Positions 1 through 8,338 of a stretch of DNA of 64,000 nt are shown here, one piece after another. Below the pieces are notes generated by a model that was not told the DNA's origin, made no database searches, and saw only the letters and a program-made list of their open reading frames with translations. The stretch lies in assembly GCA_016721765.1 (NCBI GenBank), contig JADKHO010000002.1, positions 1 to 64,000 of the forward strand, in the 5' to 3' direction. Each line of letters opens with the position of its first letter. The stretch's first letter is position 1. Origin of the DNA: Bacteroidota bacterium (GTDB taxonomy: Bacteria; Bacteroidota; Bacteroidia; UBA4408). The translations under genes and the position numbers were made by a program.

Positions 1-89
1 ACTAACTTGTAGCCGATGCAAAAATAGTAATATATTGGTATCCCCGCGGGGATTGCCGAAGGTTGGTGGGATTTGTTTTTTGGAGGTTT
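1..89. other. 3' flank of integrase gene with a perfect palindrome
   Basis: No gene is visible. Positions 40-53 form a perfect 14-bp palindrome, ATCCCCGCGGGGAT, unusually GC-rich for this AT-rich sequence. It lies just past the stop codon of the tyrosine recombinase gene. It could be a transcription stop without a U tract or part of a recombination site; the window edge prevents a decision. Confidence 0.35.
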
Positions 90-1220
90 TCATAAACTGT
101 CGAAGGGTGATCTTATTCTTTGCAATTCCTTATTGCTTACATGTGTGTAAATTTCCGTTGTTCTGCTGCTGCTGTGTCCCAAAATTTCTTGAATGTAACG
201 CAAATCAATTCCGTTTTCTAACAAATGTGTGGCATAACTGTGCCTTAACCAATGCAAGGTGGCCGGTTTTGTAATATTTGCTTTTGCTAAACTCTGCTTT
301 AATACCAATTGCAAACTGCGCTCATCATAGCGCTCACCCTTTATTTGCCCTTCAAAAATATAAACTGTTGGCCTCACACATTTATAATACTCCCGCAATA
401 ATTCCAACATCTTTAAACTTAAAGGAACAATCCTGTCTTTTCTTCCCTTTGCTTGCTTCACTATAACCAAACACCTATTCGAATCAATGTGCTCCGGTTT
501 TAAACTCAGAAGCTCACCACAACGCAAACCACAACTGTATATCATGCTCAACATTGCCCTGTGTTTCAAGTTGAGTGAGGCGGTTAAAATTGCTTTTACT
601 TCGTCTTTACTCAACACATTGGGCAATAATTTAGGGCGCTTGGGGCGATGTATCAAATCAATTTCAATTTGCCTGTTTTCAATCGTACTAAAAAATAACT
701 TTAATGCATTAACCACCTGATTTTGATACGATGCCGATAATCTTTTCTTTACTATATAATCGTTGTTGTAAGAAATAACATCTTGATTCGAAAAACTGTC
801 TAAACTGCGTCCAGGAAAAAATTTCAAGAATGACCTCAATGCATCTGTATACGTTTTAATAGTATTACTGCTGTATCTTCTCGAATTTAACCATCGTCTA
901 AACGATTCAACCTTTTGCAAAATTTCGTCTGGTATGGGTGGCGAAATAATTGCTGGTTCCGCTGCTGGTGCTGGAATACTGGATAATTTGGGTTGAATTG
1001 CTTCAATCGGGGGTGCCTTTCTTTCAGGCTTCTGGATTGGCGCTTCACCCACCCTAAATCTTTTTCGATACTCTTCAGTATCGGGTAGGTGCCAAGCTTT
1101 TATGCTAACACTGTAGCGCGCTCCTTCGAGCTTTTTAAAGCGAGCATTTAAAGATGGTGTGTTTTCAAAATAAACAACAATGCGTTTTTGACCTTTGTGT
1201 AAAATTGCTTGAGCTTTCAT
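90..1220 (-). CDS. tyrosine-type site-specific recombinase (phage integrase/XerC-XerD family)
   Basis: A 376-aa DNA breaking-rejoining enzyme. An N-terminal extension (about residues 1-100, basic then proline-rich) precedes a SAM-like core-binding domain (about 103-190) and the catalytic domain (200-365). All catalytic residues can be placed: Arg233 in CGLRCGELLSL, Lys258 in AKGRKDR, His323 and Arg326 in LHWLRHSYATHLLENG, His349 in ILGHSS and the nucleophile Tyr358 in TTEIYTH. It is longer than XerC/XerD (about 300 aa) because of the N-terminal extension. The integron-specific insertion near the HxxR motif is absent, so it is not an IntI. Whether it belongs to a mobile element or acts in chromosome dimer resolution cannot be told, because its downstream side is cut by the window edge. 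The ATG at 1220 is used. Confidence 0.9.
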   Translation of the reverse strand: MKAQAILHKGQKRIVVYFENTPSLNARFKKLEGARYSVSIKAWHLPDTEEYRKRFRVGEAPIQKPERKAPPIEAIQPKLSSIPAPAAEPAIISPPIPDEILQKVESFRRWLNSRRYSSNTIKTYTDALRSFLKFFPGRSLDSFSNQDVISYNNDYIVKKRLSASYQNQVVNALKLFFSTIENRQIEIDLIHRPKRPKLLPNVLSKDEVKAILTASLNLKHRAMLSMIYSCGLRCGELLSLKPEHIDSNRCLVIVKQAKGRKDRIVPLSLKMLELLREYYKCVRPTVYIFEGQIKGERYDERSLQLVLKQSLAKANITKPATLHWLRHSYATHLLENGIDLRYIQEILGHSSSRTTEIYTHVSNKELQRIRSPFDSL

Positions 1221-1366
1221 TATAATAAATCTAGGCTGCTAAAATAGACTATGAAAGCTTTTAGGATGTGATGATTTTTGGATGATTTATTTTGATGCAG
1301 ATTGACCTTACTATTTTAAGAAGTTTCAATAAAAGTAGTAAATTCAATAGCTTCAGGCAATCGCTT

Positions 1367-1756
1367 TTACAAATACTCCCTCAACCATTCGCGCGCCTCT
1401 TTCTCGCTTGTAAATAATTTTATAGGAAATCGCTTCCAACTAAATTTTAAAAAAACATTCGCCAGGGTTGCATGCAAGGGTTTATTAGAAATAACTGCCA
1501 TTGCTTTAAAAAATTTTGGAAGCTGCGCCGAGATATAATCTCGCATTTCTTTGTTCATAATTCCGGTATGACTCGAATCAACAATAAGGCAGCATTTTTT
1601 GTCTGCGGTAAGTTGAGCATAGATTTTAACCGTTTCTTTTAGTTTTGATAAAGTTCTTTCACCCGGCTTCGAAACAGAACAAACAATTCCATTGCTATCT
1701 AACCAATGCCTGGAAATAGTGGTTTCAATAACTGTTGCAGAGGAATGTGGGGTCAT
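1367..1756 (-). CDS. small DUF7793/STAS-like protein
   Basis: A 129-aa soluble protein with no signal peptide or membrane segment. Its pattern (beta-rich start, a lysine-rich middle followed by CCLIVDSSHTG, a helix MRDYISAQLPKFF, then a C-terminal FTSEKEAREWLREYL) resembles small Bacteroidota proteins of the DUF7793/SpoIIAA-like (STAS) kind. The FTSEKEAREWL ending is typical of that group. Function is unknown; a cytoplasmic regulatory role is only an inference from the fold. It lies 146 bp upstream of the integrase gene on the same strand, too far apart to claim an operon. Confidence 0.6.
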   Translation of the reverse strand: MTPHSSATVIETTISRHWLDSNGIVCSVSKPGERTLSKLKETVKIYAQLTADKKCCLIVDSSHTGIMNKEMRDYISAQLPKFFKAMAVISNKPLHATLANVFLKFSWKRFPIKLFTSEKEAREWLREYL

Positions 1757-2064
1757 TTTTTAGTTAATAAGAGGCGCTTAATAGCTAAATTATTATCCAC
1801 AAAGGAATTAAAGAATTAGGTAAAATCAAAATTAATCGACACTAAAAACTCACTTATCTTAATTTCGGATAGTTTAGTCAGGTTTATGGTTAAAGCCGCT
1901 TTAGCAATTTTAGCCTTTTATTAAACTTGACAATCAACTAGTTTCAAAAAAGAAATAAGAAATATCAAAGTTAAAAGCTGAACCAACCTTAAAATTTCTT
2001 ATCAGCTGCAAAAGAGTTATTCTTTCACGAAGGAATAGCATTCAAAAAAGAAATGGATGAAATT
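1757..2064. other. intergenic stretch without recognisable features
   Basis: This 308-bp AT-rich stretch lies between the small DUF7793-like gene and the T9SS metallohydrolase gene, both on the minus strand. I see no ORF, RNA gene, strong hairpin or repeat in it. It presumably holds the promoter of the downstream small gene, but no clear TAnnTTTG box was found. Confidence 0.4.
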
Positions 2065-5000
2065 TTATTTCTCAATTACTAACTTTTGCGTGCTTTCTGC
2101 AAATTCAGTTTTTAATTGAAGTAAGTACATTCCGGCCGATAATTGCGGAAGTGAGAAGCGATACAATTGACCGGGATTGCCTTCCGAACGAAACAGCAAT
2201 TGCCCTTCCATACTGCGGATATTAATTTCGCAACGACTTTCAATACTGCTTAAATCCACCGTTAGCTCACCTTTAGCAGGATTGGGATAAAACTTAAATG
2301 GGAGCATACGCGGACTATGAATTAATAGTATTGATGAAAAGGTGGCAGTACCGTCGTAATCGCTTTGCATCAACCGGTAATAATTGTAATTGCCACTCGC
2401 AGTATAGTCTTCAAACTCATATTTACGGATGTCGCTACTATTTCCGCTGCCATTTATTTTTGTGATGTTTTTAAAATTTACGCCATCTGTACTTCGCTGT
2501 AGCGTGAAATAATTATTGTTTTTTTCAGAAGCCGTTCTCCAAAACAAATGATTGCTCTTTGCGGTTGGATAACCATTAAAGGAAAGCAGTTCAATGGGCA
2601 ACGAAATGTTTTTGGTGTACCAGATGGGGGCTGTCCAAACTAAATTTCCATCTGCTTCTGTTATTTCAGCATAGTAATAATAAGTACCACTACTAAAGGA
2701 ATGCGTGTAACTCAAGTTTGCATTGTTGCTAACCGAAGTGAGTAGGGTAGGATTGGCGCCACTTCCGGGCACACCGTAATAAATTTTAATAGAGGTAATG
2801 GCATCCCCATCCGGATCGCTTGCACTCACTGTTAAAGTTGGATTGCTAAACTGTGTAGTAATGCTTCCCATGTTAATGGAACCATTAATCTTAAAACTCA
2901 CTTGCTCGTTGTAATCGTCGCTGGCATAAAAACGCATGTTTAATACCGCATCAATAATGGCTGCTTTAGTTAAAGTGGTGGCAAGTAAAACAGTGCGCTG
3001 CTGACTACTCTTTCCCATTGTAGCCGAATTGTGGTTATCCAAATCGGCCAAAGGTCCCAAGTGATATCCTTTTGCCAATAAGGTATTGTAGTAGGAAATA
3101 TAATTAGATGTGGATGGATCATTATAGGTTACACTTGTTGAATTATAAGGACCATTACGCAAGGCAACACCCACAATAGCATTGTCAAAAGTAGCATTGT
3201 AAGCACTGCCCAATAAATTTCCGTAATCGGTTGAATTGGGATGGTTAAGCGTGGCAAAAGCATTTGGTGTGGAGGCTACTAAATTAAATAGAGAAGCATA
3301 ATTTCCTTTTGCGCAATAAATGGAATAGTTACCTGCATTCCATCCAACCAATTGGTCAATTCCGTAAATATTGGCGTGCCCACCTGTGGATATTGTTCCC
3401 CATTCCATGCCATATAAGGCAACAAAATCACTGTGACTGCTATTGTAGGCAGCTGCTTCGGAAATACCGCTAGCATACTTCGCTAAGCTCATCACCGGAC
3501 CTTCGTTATGATTATGGTCGGATAGGCCCATATAGTTAAAATTTAAAGCCGTATTTCCTATGTCATAGCAGCAGGTAGCACTCGATGCACCGTTGCAAAC
3601 ATTGTCCATATCCCCATCCGAATAATCGGAATGAGAATGCAGATTGCCGAAATAATAATTATAGGTAACCGCATTTAATGTGGTGGCATTATTATTTATA
3701 GCCGTCGCAAAATAATTGCTGTTGCATCCGCTTCCATTAAATTCAAAAACCGAAAAATAATAGGCCGTTGCTGCTTGCAAACCGGTAATGGCAACCGATG
3801 TACCCGTTCCGGAATACACTACAAATTCGGCAGGAGCTACACTTGCACCTACCCCAAAAGTTGAACTCGCCGCGTAACTACTGCCATCTAAAGGTGCACC
3901 GGTAACCGCACCTGCTTCTTTCGCAACTACCAAGCAAAAAGCCCCATTGCCTCGAGTCCAATTTAAATCGAGCGAATTGGAACCAATATTTGTAATCGTT
4001 AAAGAGCTAGCAGCTACAGTAGGTTGCGCTGCTATAATACACGCAATTGTACTCACACTAAAAGTGGGAGCGGAGGGAAGTAAGTAGTTTACGGTGCAGG
4101 CCGAACCATTGTATTCGAAAATGCTAAAATAATAGGGCGTGCTCGGCGAAAGGCCACTAATCGTTACTGCACCCGCACTGCCGGTATACACCACAAATTG
4201 TCCGGCACTAATTGCAGTTCCACTTCCAAAAACAGCTAATGCAGCATATGCAGATCCATCAACAGGATTCGCTGTAACCGCAGCACCTTGACGCGCAATA
4301 ACGATACATTCACTTCCATTTCCACGCGGCCAATTTAACGTAATGCTATTGGCGCCTACTGTGGGAGCTGTAATTACACCCGACTGTGTAGTGGGCTCCG
4401 GTGCAAGCGAACACAAGGAAGGAATATTAATGTTATCGAAATAAGCGAAATCACTGGCTCCCGTTGCGTGATTCCAAAAACAACCGGTATACAATAAGTC
4501 GGTTCCAGTGTAAGTATTGTCGCTGGTAGTAACTCCAAGCTGAGTATAGGTGGCAACCGTAGGATCCACAAAGGCAGCTAGGTTAGTGCCAATATATAAA
4601 CTCCAATTGTTTCCAATCGGATTATAGATTACTTTAACCGTTAAATAATCTGTACTATAATCCGACGCAGGTGCAATAATATTGGTAATACCCGCATTCG
4701 AAATTACACCGGCGGCAAATTTTACCAATCGCAAATTATCGGATGTACCTGAATTTCCAAGCACAACGGCATATCCACTTCCGGTTAAAAAATTATTTGT
4801 GTTGCATCCAAGCACATAGCCTATTCCGTAATTTCCTGCGTCAAATCCTGATGGATCGGTGCGGGTGTGGCGGATGTTAAATGACCAGGTAAGAGAAGCT
4901 GTATTGGTCGAATACACCGAATTATACTGTGCCGAAATATCGGCATACACATAATCACGGCCGCTTGTAGCACTGCCCAAACGCAATTGGTTGCTCAACA

Positions 5001-5175
5001 AGGTTGCCGAACCGGGTGCACTGGTTTCGGTTTCTATCCAAGGAGCACCCACAGTATTATTATCTGCCCGCGTAAAATTATCTAACAACACAGTTTGTGC
5101 ACCTGACGTAAAAAAACAAAGAAGTAAAAGTAAAAGCAAAACGGTATTTTTTTGCTTCAGTTTATATTCAGGCAT
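2065..5175 (-). CDS. T9SS-exported CehA/McbA-type metallohydrolase (PHP-like) with FN3-like domains
   Basis: A 1036-aa secreted multidomain protein. The signal peptide is at residues 1-26 (hydrophobic LLLLLLLCFF, cleavage near SGA-Q). A jelly-roll-like N-terminal region (about 30-255) is followed by two fibronectin-type modules with matching TAYYFSVFEFNGSGC-like ends. A PHP-like metallohydrolase domain follows, starting with YFGNLHSHSDYSDGD, in which paired His and Asp are the classic metal-binding start; LSDHNHNEGP and LNHPNSTDYGN are further metal-site motifs. The C-terminus (PNPAKGELTVDL to the end) is a type A T9SS sorting domain, so the protein should be exported to the surface or medium. 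The substrate is unknown; CehA/McbA relatives cleave phosphoesters or carbamates. A TATCTTTG -7 box lies upstream. Confidence 0.85.
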   Translation of the reverse strand: MPEYKLKQKNTVLLLLLLLCFFTSGAQTVLLDNFTRADNNTVGAPWIETETSAPGSATLLSNQLRLGSATSGRDYVYADISAQYNSVYSTNTASLTWSFNIRHTRTDPSGFDAGNYGIGYVLGCNTNNFLTGSGYAVVLGNSGTSDNLRLVKFAAGVISNAGITNIIAPASDYSTDYLTVKVIYNPIGNNWSLYIGTNLAAFVDPTVATYTQLGVTTSDNTYTGTDLLYTGCFWNHATGASDFAYFDNINIPSLCSLAPEPTTQSGVITAPTVGANSITLNWPRGNGSECIVIARQGAAVTANPVDGSAYAALAVFGSGTAISAGQFVVYTGSAGAVTISGLSPSTPYYFSIFEYNGSACTVNYLLPSAPTFSVSTIACIIAAQPTVAASSLTITNIGSNSLDLNWTRGNGAFCLVVAKEAGAVTGAPLDGSSYAASSTFGVGASVAPAEFVVYSGTGTSVAITGLQAATAYYFSVFEFNGSGCNSNYFATAINNNATTLNAVTYNYYFGNLHSHSDYSDGDMDNVCNGASSATCCYDIGNTALNFNYMGLSDHNHNEGPVMSLAKYASGISEAAAYNSSHSDFVALYGMEWGTISTGGHANIYGIDQLVGWNAGNYSIYCAKGNYASLFNLVASTPNAFATLNHPNSTDYGNLLGSAYNATFDNAIVGVALRNGPYNSTSVTYNDPSTSNYISYYNTLLAKGYHLGPLADLDNHNSATMGKSSQQRTVLLATTLTKAAIIDAVLNMRFYASDDYNEQVSFKINGSINMGSITTQFSNPTLTVSASDPDGDAITSIKIYYGVPGSGANPTLLTSVSNNANLSYTHSFSSGTYYYYAEITEADGNLVWTAPIWYTKNISLPIELLSFNGYPTAKSNHLFWRTASEKNNNYFTLQRSTDGVNFKNITKINGSGNSSDIRKYEFEDYTASGNYNYYRLMQSDYDGTATFSSILLIHSPRMLPFKFYPNPAKGELTVDLSSIESRCEINIRSMEGQLLFRSEGNPGQLYRFSLPQLSAGMYLLQLKTEFAESTQKLVIEK

Positions 5176-5197
5176 TTAGGAGTAATTATTTTCGATA

Positions 5198-5205
5198 CAA
5201 AGATA
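5198..5205 (-). promoter_or_regulatory. -7 promoter element for the metallohydrolase gene
   Basis: On the minus strand this reads TATCTTTG, a match to the Bacteroidota -7 consensus TAnnTTTG, 23 bp before the ATG at 5175. No TTG was found at the expected -33 spacing. Confidence 0.45.
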
Positions 5206-5348
5206 AAAAAAGCAGAAGTAATAAATTTGTGATTTATGCTTCTTTTTTATTGAAATTCACAGGCATATCCATAATCCTACAATAAATTAATTTATAATTA
5301 ATTTATAATTAAAGAAGCAAAGTAGTTCTAAATGACAAGAGATAGGGC

Positions 5349-5545
5349 TTCCTATGTTACTAAGTGTTTCAAAAAAAACTAAAAGAAAAAAATAAACACA
5401 TAGTCACATAGCCCAACCTTATGTAAAACCAATGTTTCCTATGATACTATGTGTTTCAAAAAATGCTAAACGAAAAAACAAACACATAGTCACATAGTCC
5501 AACCCTATGTAAACCCTATGTTTCCTATGCTACTATGTGGTTCAA
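5349..5545. repeat. tandem hairpin repeat, about 87-bp period, 2.3 copies
   Basis: Units begin with TTCCTATG at 5349, 5436 and 5522, giving a period of 86-87 bp; the third unit is truncated. Each full unit carries 18-bp inverted arms. In unit 2 the left arm at 5439-5456 (CTATGATACTATGTGTTT) pairs with the right arm at 5480-5497 (AAACACATAGTCACATAG) with two mismatches across an A-rich loop. The block fills the 390-bp gap between two minus-strand genes and ends close to the methyltransferase stop codon. It may act as a transcription or mRNA 3' structure or be a miniature repeat element. Confidence 0.75.
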
Positions 5546-5565
5546 AAAAAGCGCAATGCAAAACC

Positions 5566-6495
5566 TTACTTTTTTTCAAAAGTACCCTTCAAAGTATCAC
5601 CCGCATTAAATAGATTTAAAGTAAAATTTATCGAAATTTTTGCCAGCTTAAAAACAAAGTTAGTCTCTGTTTTCTCCCGTAGTGATTCATCTTGGTAAAG
5701 AATAGAAGTATCTGCTTTGGCTGTATTGGAAATGCTTTTGGTAAACCTACTAAACGAAATTCCACTGCTTTCGAAATGTATCGTTTTGAAATTCGAACTG
5801 TGAAATAATTTTGTTAATGTGCGCTGTGTGAAATAACCCAAATGTTCGGGATACTCAATAATGTTCCACTTGTTTTTTAAATAGTACCGTGATGCCGAAT
5901 TAAAATTGGGGGTGGTAACATACACGGCTCCACCCGAACGCAATATGCGGTGAAAATTTCGAAGCTCTTCTTGCGGATTGTTTATGTGTTCTAATACTTC
6001 AAATGAGGTAATCACATCAAAAAAATCAGCAGGGTAATGCTCGGGATTTAACTTTCCTTGCTGCATGTTAATTCCTTTGGCACTGCATATTTTTATAGCC
6101 TCATCCGTATATTCCGTTCCATACACATTCCATTTCCGCTCTCTTGCTGTCTCTAAAAAAAAGCCATCGCCACATCCTACATCTATTAGGTTATTTGTTT
6201 TGCGATAAGGCTCCAATTTATCCAACAATTCGTGGTAGCGTTTTATGGTAATGGCCGATATTTTATTTCCGCGTGGATAGGTATTGTAATGTGCTATAAG
6301 CTCTTCAATGCTCGGAATTTTTCGTGCAAATACAAATGAACAATTGTTGCACTGTGCCAGGTGATTAGAGGAATAAGCTTTTAAAATGACCAATTCAGTA
6401 GAAGTGCAAAGCGGACAATGCTCAAAAAAATTCTCAGTATGGGGGGCTATGCTCAAGTAATTAGGGTTTCGGTTCTGACAGGTACAAAAAAACAA
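5566..6495 (-). CDS. class I SAM-dependent methyltransferase with N-terminal zinc-ribbon
   Basis: A 309-aa cytoplasmic protein. Residues 25-60 contain two CxxC pairs (CPLC and CNNC), a rubredoxin-like zinc ribbon often found before this methyltransferase type. The Rossmann SAM site follows at NLIDVGCGDGFFLETA, and motif IV/post-I appears around DVITSFEVLEHINNP. Similar proteins methylate sugars or small metabolites linked to glycan and lipid synthesis, but the substrate here is unknown. The C-terminal 60 residues are a less conserved membrane-proximal or lid region. The gene is divergent from comB, with 68 bp between the starts. The ATG at 6495 is the first available; the exact start is not certain. 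Confidence 0.8.
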   Translation of the reverse strand: MFFCTCQNRNPNYLSIAPHTENFFEHCPLCTSTELVILKAYSSNHLAQCNNCSFVFARKIPSIEELIAHYNTYPRGNKISAITIKRYHELLDKLEPYRKTNNLIDVGCGDGFFLETARERKWNVYGTEYTDEAIKICSAKGINMQQGKLNPEHYPADFFDVITSFEVLEHINNPQEELRNFHRILRSGGAVYVTTPNFNSASRYYLKNKWNIIEYPEHLGYFTQRTLTKLFHSSNFKTIHFESSGISFSRFTKSISNTAKADTSILYQDESLREKTETNFVFKLAKISINFTLNLFNAGDTLKGTFEKK

Positions 6496-6563
6496 ATTAA
6501 AACCAATATCCCAAACAAATATTTATTTCCAGCATAATTTCTTTTATTTGTAAATCAATTCTT

Positions 6564-7307
6564 ATGCTCAATAGTGTAATGCCAAATAATGTTCAAGTTT
6601 GTTTTTCGCCCGCTTCCTTTCCCTTGTTTAGGGACGATGAAGCTATTGTTGTTGTAATTGATGTATTGCGCGCCACTTCTGCCATTTGTACAGCCTTTGA
6701 ACACGGTGTCGAAAAAATGATTCCCATCTCAACACTTGAAGAAGCCTTTGAATATAAAAAACAAGGCTTTCTAGTTGCTGCTGAGCGCGATGGTTCGATT
6801 GTGGAAGGTTTTAGTTTAGGGAATTCGCCTTTTAGCTATATGGATGAATCCCTGCAAGGAAAAACAATTGTATTAACCACTACTAATGGAACCAAAGCGA
6901 TTAACGCAGCAAAAAATGCCCATAAAGTGGCAATTGGTTCTTTTCTTAATTTAGATGCTTTAGCAGAATGGTTGATAGAGCAAGAGCGCAATGTTATTTT
7001 GCTTTGCGCCGGATGGAAAGATAAATTTAATATGGAAGATAGCTTATTTGCAGGAGCTCTTGCCGAACAATTACTCATCACTAAAAAGTTCACTTCCGAT
7101 TGCGACTCCGCTCGCGCTGCTGTGCATTTGTGGAATTTTGCTTCCGAAGATTTGTATCCCTTTTTACGCAACTCTTCCCATCGCAACCGATTGGGACGCT
7201 TAAATTTGGATAAAGACATACGTTATTGCCTCACACCCAATCAAACCCGCTGCATCCCCATATTAAAAGAAGCTGCATTGGTTAAATTAGAAAAAGACTT
7301 GGTTTAA
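6564..7307 (+). CDS. comB: 2-phosphosulfolactate phosphatase (ComB family)
   Basis: A 247-aa protein matching the ComB family over its full length. The family signature is visible in VVVIDVLRATSAICTAFEHG, with further conserved blocks AERDG, GFSLGNSP, TTTNGTKAI and LLCAGWKDKFNMEDS. ComB hydrolyses 2-phospho-3-sulfolactate in sulfonate metabolism, a coenzyme M precursor step in archaea. Many Bacteroidota carry a homologue without the rest of that pathway, so the real substrate here is open. A second in-frame ATG lies at 6579, giving a slightly shorter protein. The next gene starts 7 bp after the stop, suggesting co-transcription. Confidence 0.85.
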   Translation: MLNSVMPNNVQVCFSPASFPLFRDDEAIVVVIDVLRATSAICTAFEHGVEKMIPISTLEEAFEYKKQGFLVAAERDGSIVEGFSLGNSPFSYMDESLQGKTIVLTTTNGTKAINAAKNAHKVAIGSFLNLDALAEWLIEQERNVILLCAGWKDKFNMEDSLFAGALAEQLLITKKFTSDCDSARAAVHLWNFASEDLYPFLRNSSHRNRLGRLNLDKDIRYCLTPNQTRCIPILKEAALVKLEKDLV

Positions 7308-7313
7308 TTGCCC

Positions 7314-8300
7314 ATGAATAAAAAACTGATTTTCGGCCTTAGCCTGTTTATGCTTTGCCTGCTTTCCTCCAAGCTATTATTTTCGTGGGGATTTTTTGCA
7401 CACAAGCGCATTAACCGCATGGCTGTGTTTACGCTTCCGCCGGATATGCTTAGCTTTTACAAGAAACACATCGATTACATTACCGAACACGCTACCGATC
7501 CCGATAGTCGTCGGAATGTGGTTCCCGACGAAGCACCACGCCACTACATCGACTGCGATCACTATGGAGAACATCCTTTCGACAGTATTCCCCGGTTCTG
7601 GAAGGATGCCGTTAAAAAATATTCTGAAGATTCGCTTAAAGCCTATGGCATTGTGCCTTGGCACATTGATGTGATGATGCGCCGACTTACCGATGCTTTT
7701 AAACAAGGTAACATTGATCGAATTTTAAAAATTTCAGCAGAACTAGGCCATTACATTGGCGATTCGCATGTTCCATTGCATACAACCGAAAATTATAACG
7801 GGCAGCTTACCGGTCAAAGAGGAATTCACGGTTTTTGGGAAAGCCGCATTCCCGAAATGAAAGCGGAGGAGTATGACTATTTTGTGGGTCGTGCAGAATA
7901 CATTGAAAGTCCTATAAAAAAAGCTTGGGAAACGGTGGAAGTGAGTTTTTCAGAAAAAGATTCTGTTTTGCTTTTTGAAGCAGAATTAAACAAAAAATTT
8001 TCGGGCGATAAAAAATACAGTTTCGAAAACCGTGGCGCATCAGCAATTAAAGTATATTCGCCCGAATACACCAATGCTTACGATAAAATGCTCGATGGCA
8101 TGGTAGAGCGTCGCATGCGTGCAAGCATTATTACTGTGGGAAGTATGTGGTACACGGCATGGGTAAATGCAGGGCAACCCAATCTTGACAGACTCGATAC
8201 CAAAGAAGTATCTGATTCCTTGCGCAAAGCCAATGCCGCTGAGGAATATTTATGGAGGAATGGAAAACCCCTCGAAAAAGTGAAAGGTCACGAAGATTAG
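7314..8300 (+). CDS. secreted zinc-dependent phospholipase C / S1-P1 nuclease-like protein
   Basis: About 328 aa starting at the ATG at 7314; a TTG two codons earlier overlaps the comB end and is less likely. The signal peptide (about residues 1-24) ends just before WGFFAHKRINRMAVF, where a mature N-terminal Trp plus His would form the trinuclear zinc site typical of this fold. Other zinc ligands are visible in HYIDCDHYGEHPF, LGHYIGDSHVPLHTTENYNG and GIHGFWE. The family cleaves phosphodiester bonds in phospholipids or single-stranded nucleic acids; which applies is not clear from sequence. It probably acts in the periplasm or outside the cell. It follows comB by 6 bp. Confidence 0.8.
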   Translation: MNKKLIFGLSLFMLCLLSSKLLFSWGFFAHKRINRMAVFTLPPDMLSFYKKHIDYITEHATDPDSRRNVVPDEAPRHYIDCDHYGEHPFDSIPRFWKDAVKKYSEDSLKAYGIVPWHIDVMMRRLTDAFKQGNIDRILKISAELGHYIGDSHVPLHTTENYNGQLTGQRGIHGFWESRIPEMKAEEYDYFVGRAEYIESPIKKAWETVEVSFSEKDSVLLFEAELNKKFSGDKKYSFENRGASAIKVYSPEYTNAYDKMLDGMVERRMRASIITVGSMWYTAWVNAGQPNLDRLDTKEVSDSLRKANAAEEYLWRNGKPLEKVKGHED

Positions 8301-8338
8301 TGTTAAGCTAATCGGTATTAATTCATAAAATCTGTAAT

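Noticed and set aside
35..720. Plus-strand ORFs of 62-79 codons opposite the integrase
   Set aside because: They lie antisense within a well-supported gene and encode no recognisable domain.
90..1220. Integron integrase (IntI)
   Set aside because: The extra motif between the conserved boxes that marks IntI is missing and no attC-like array is seen.
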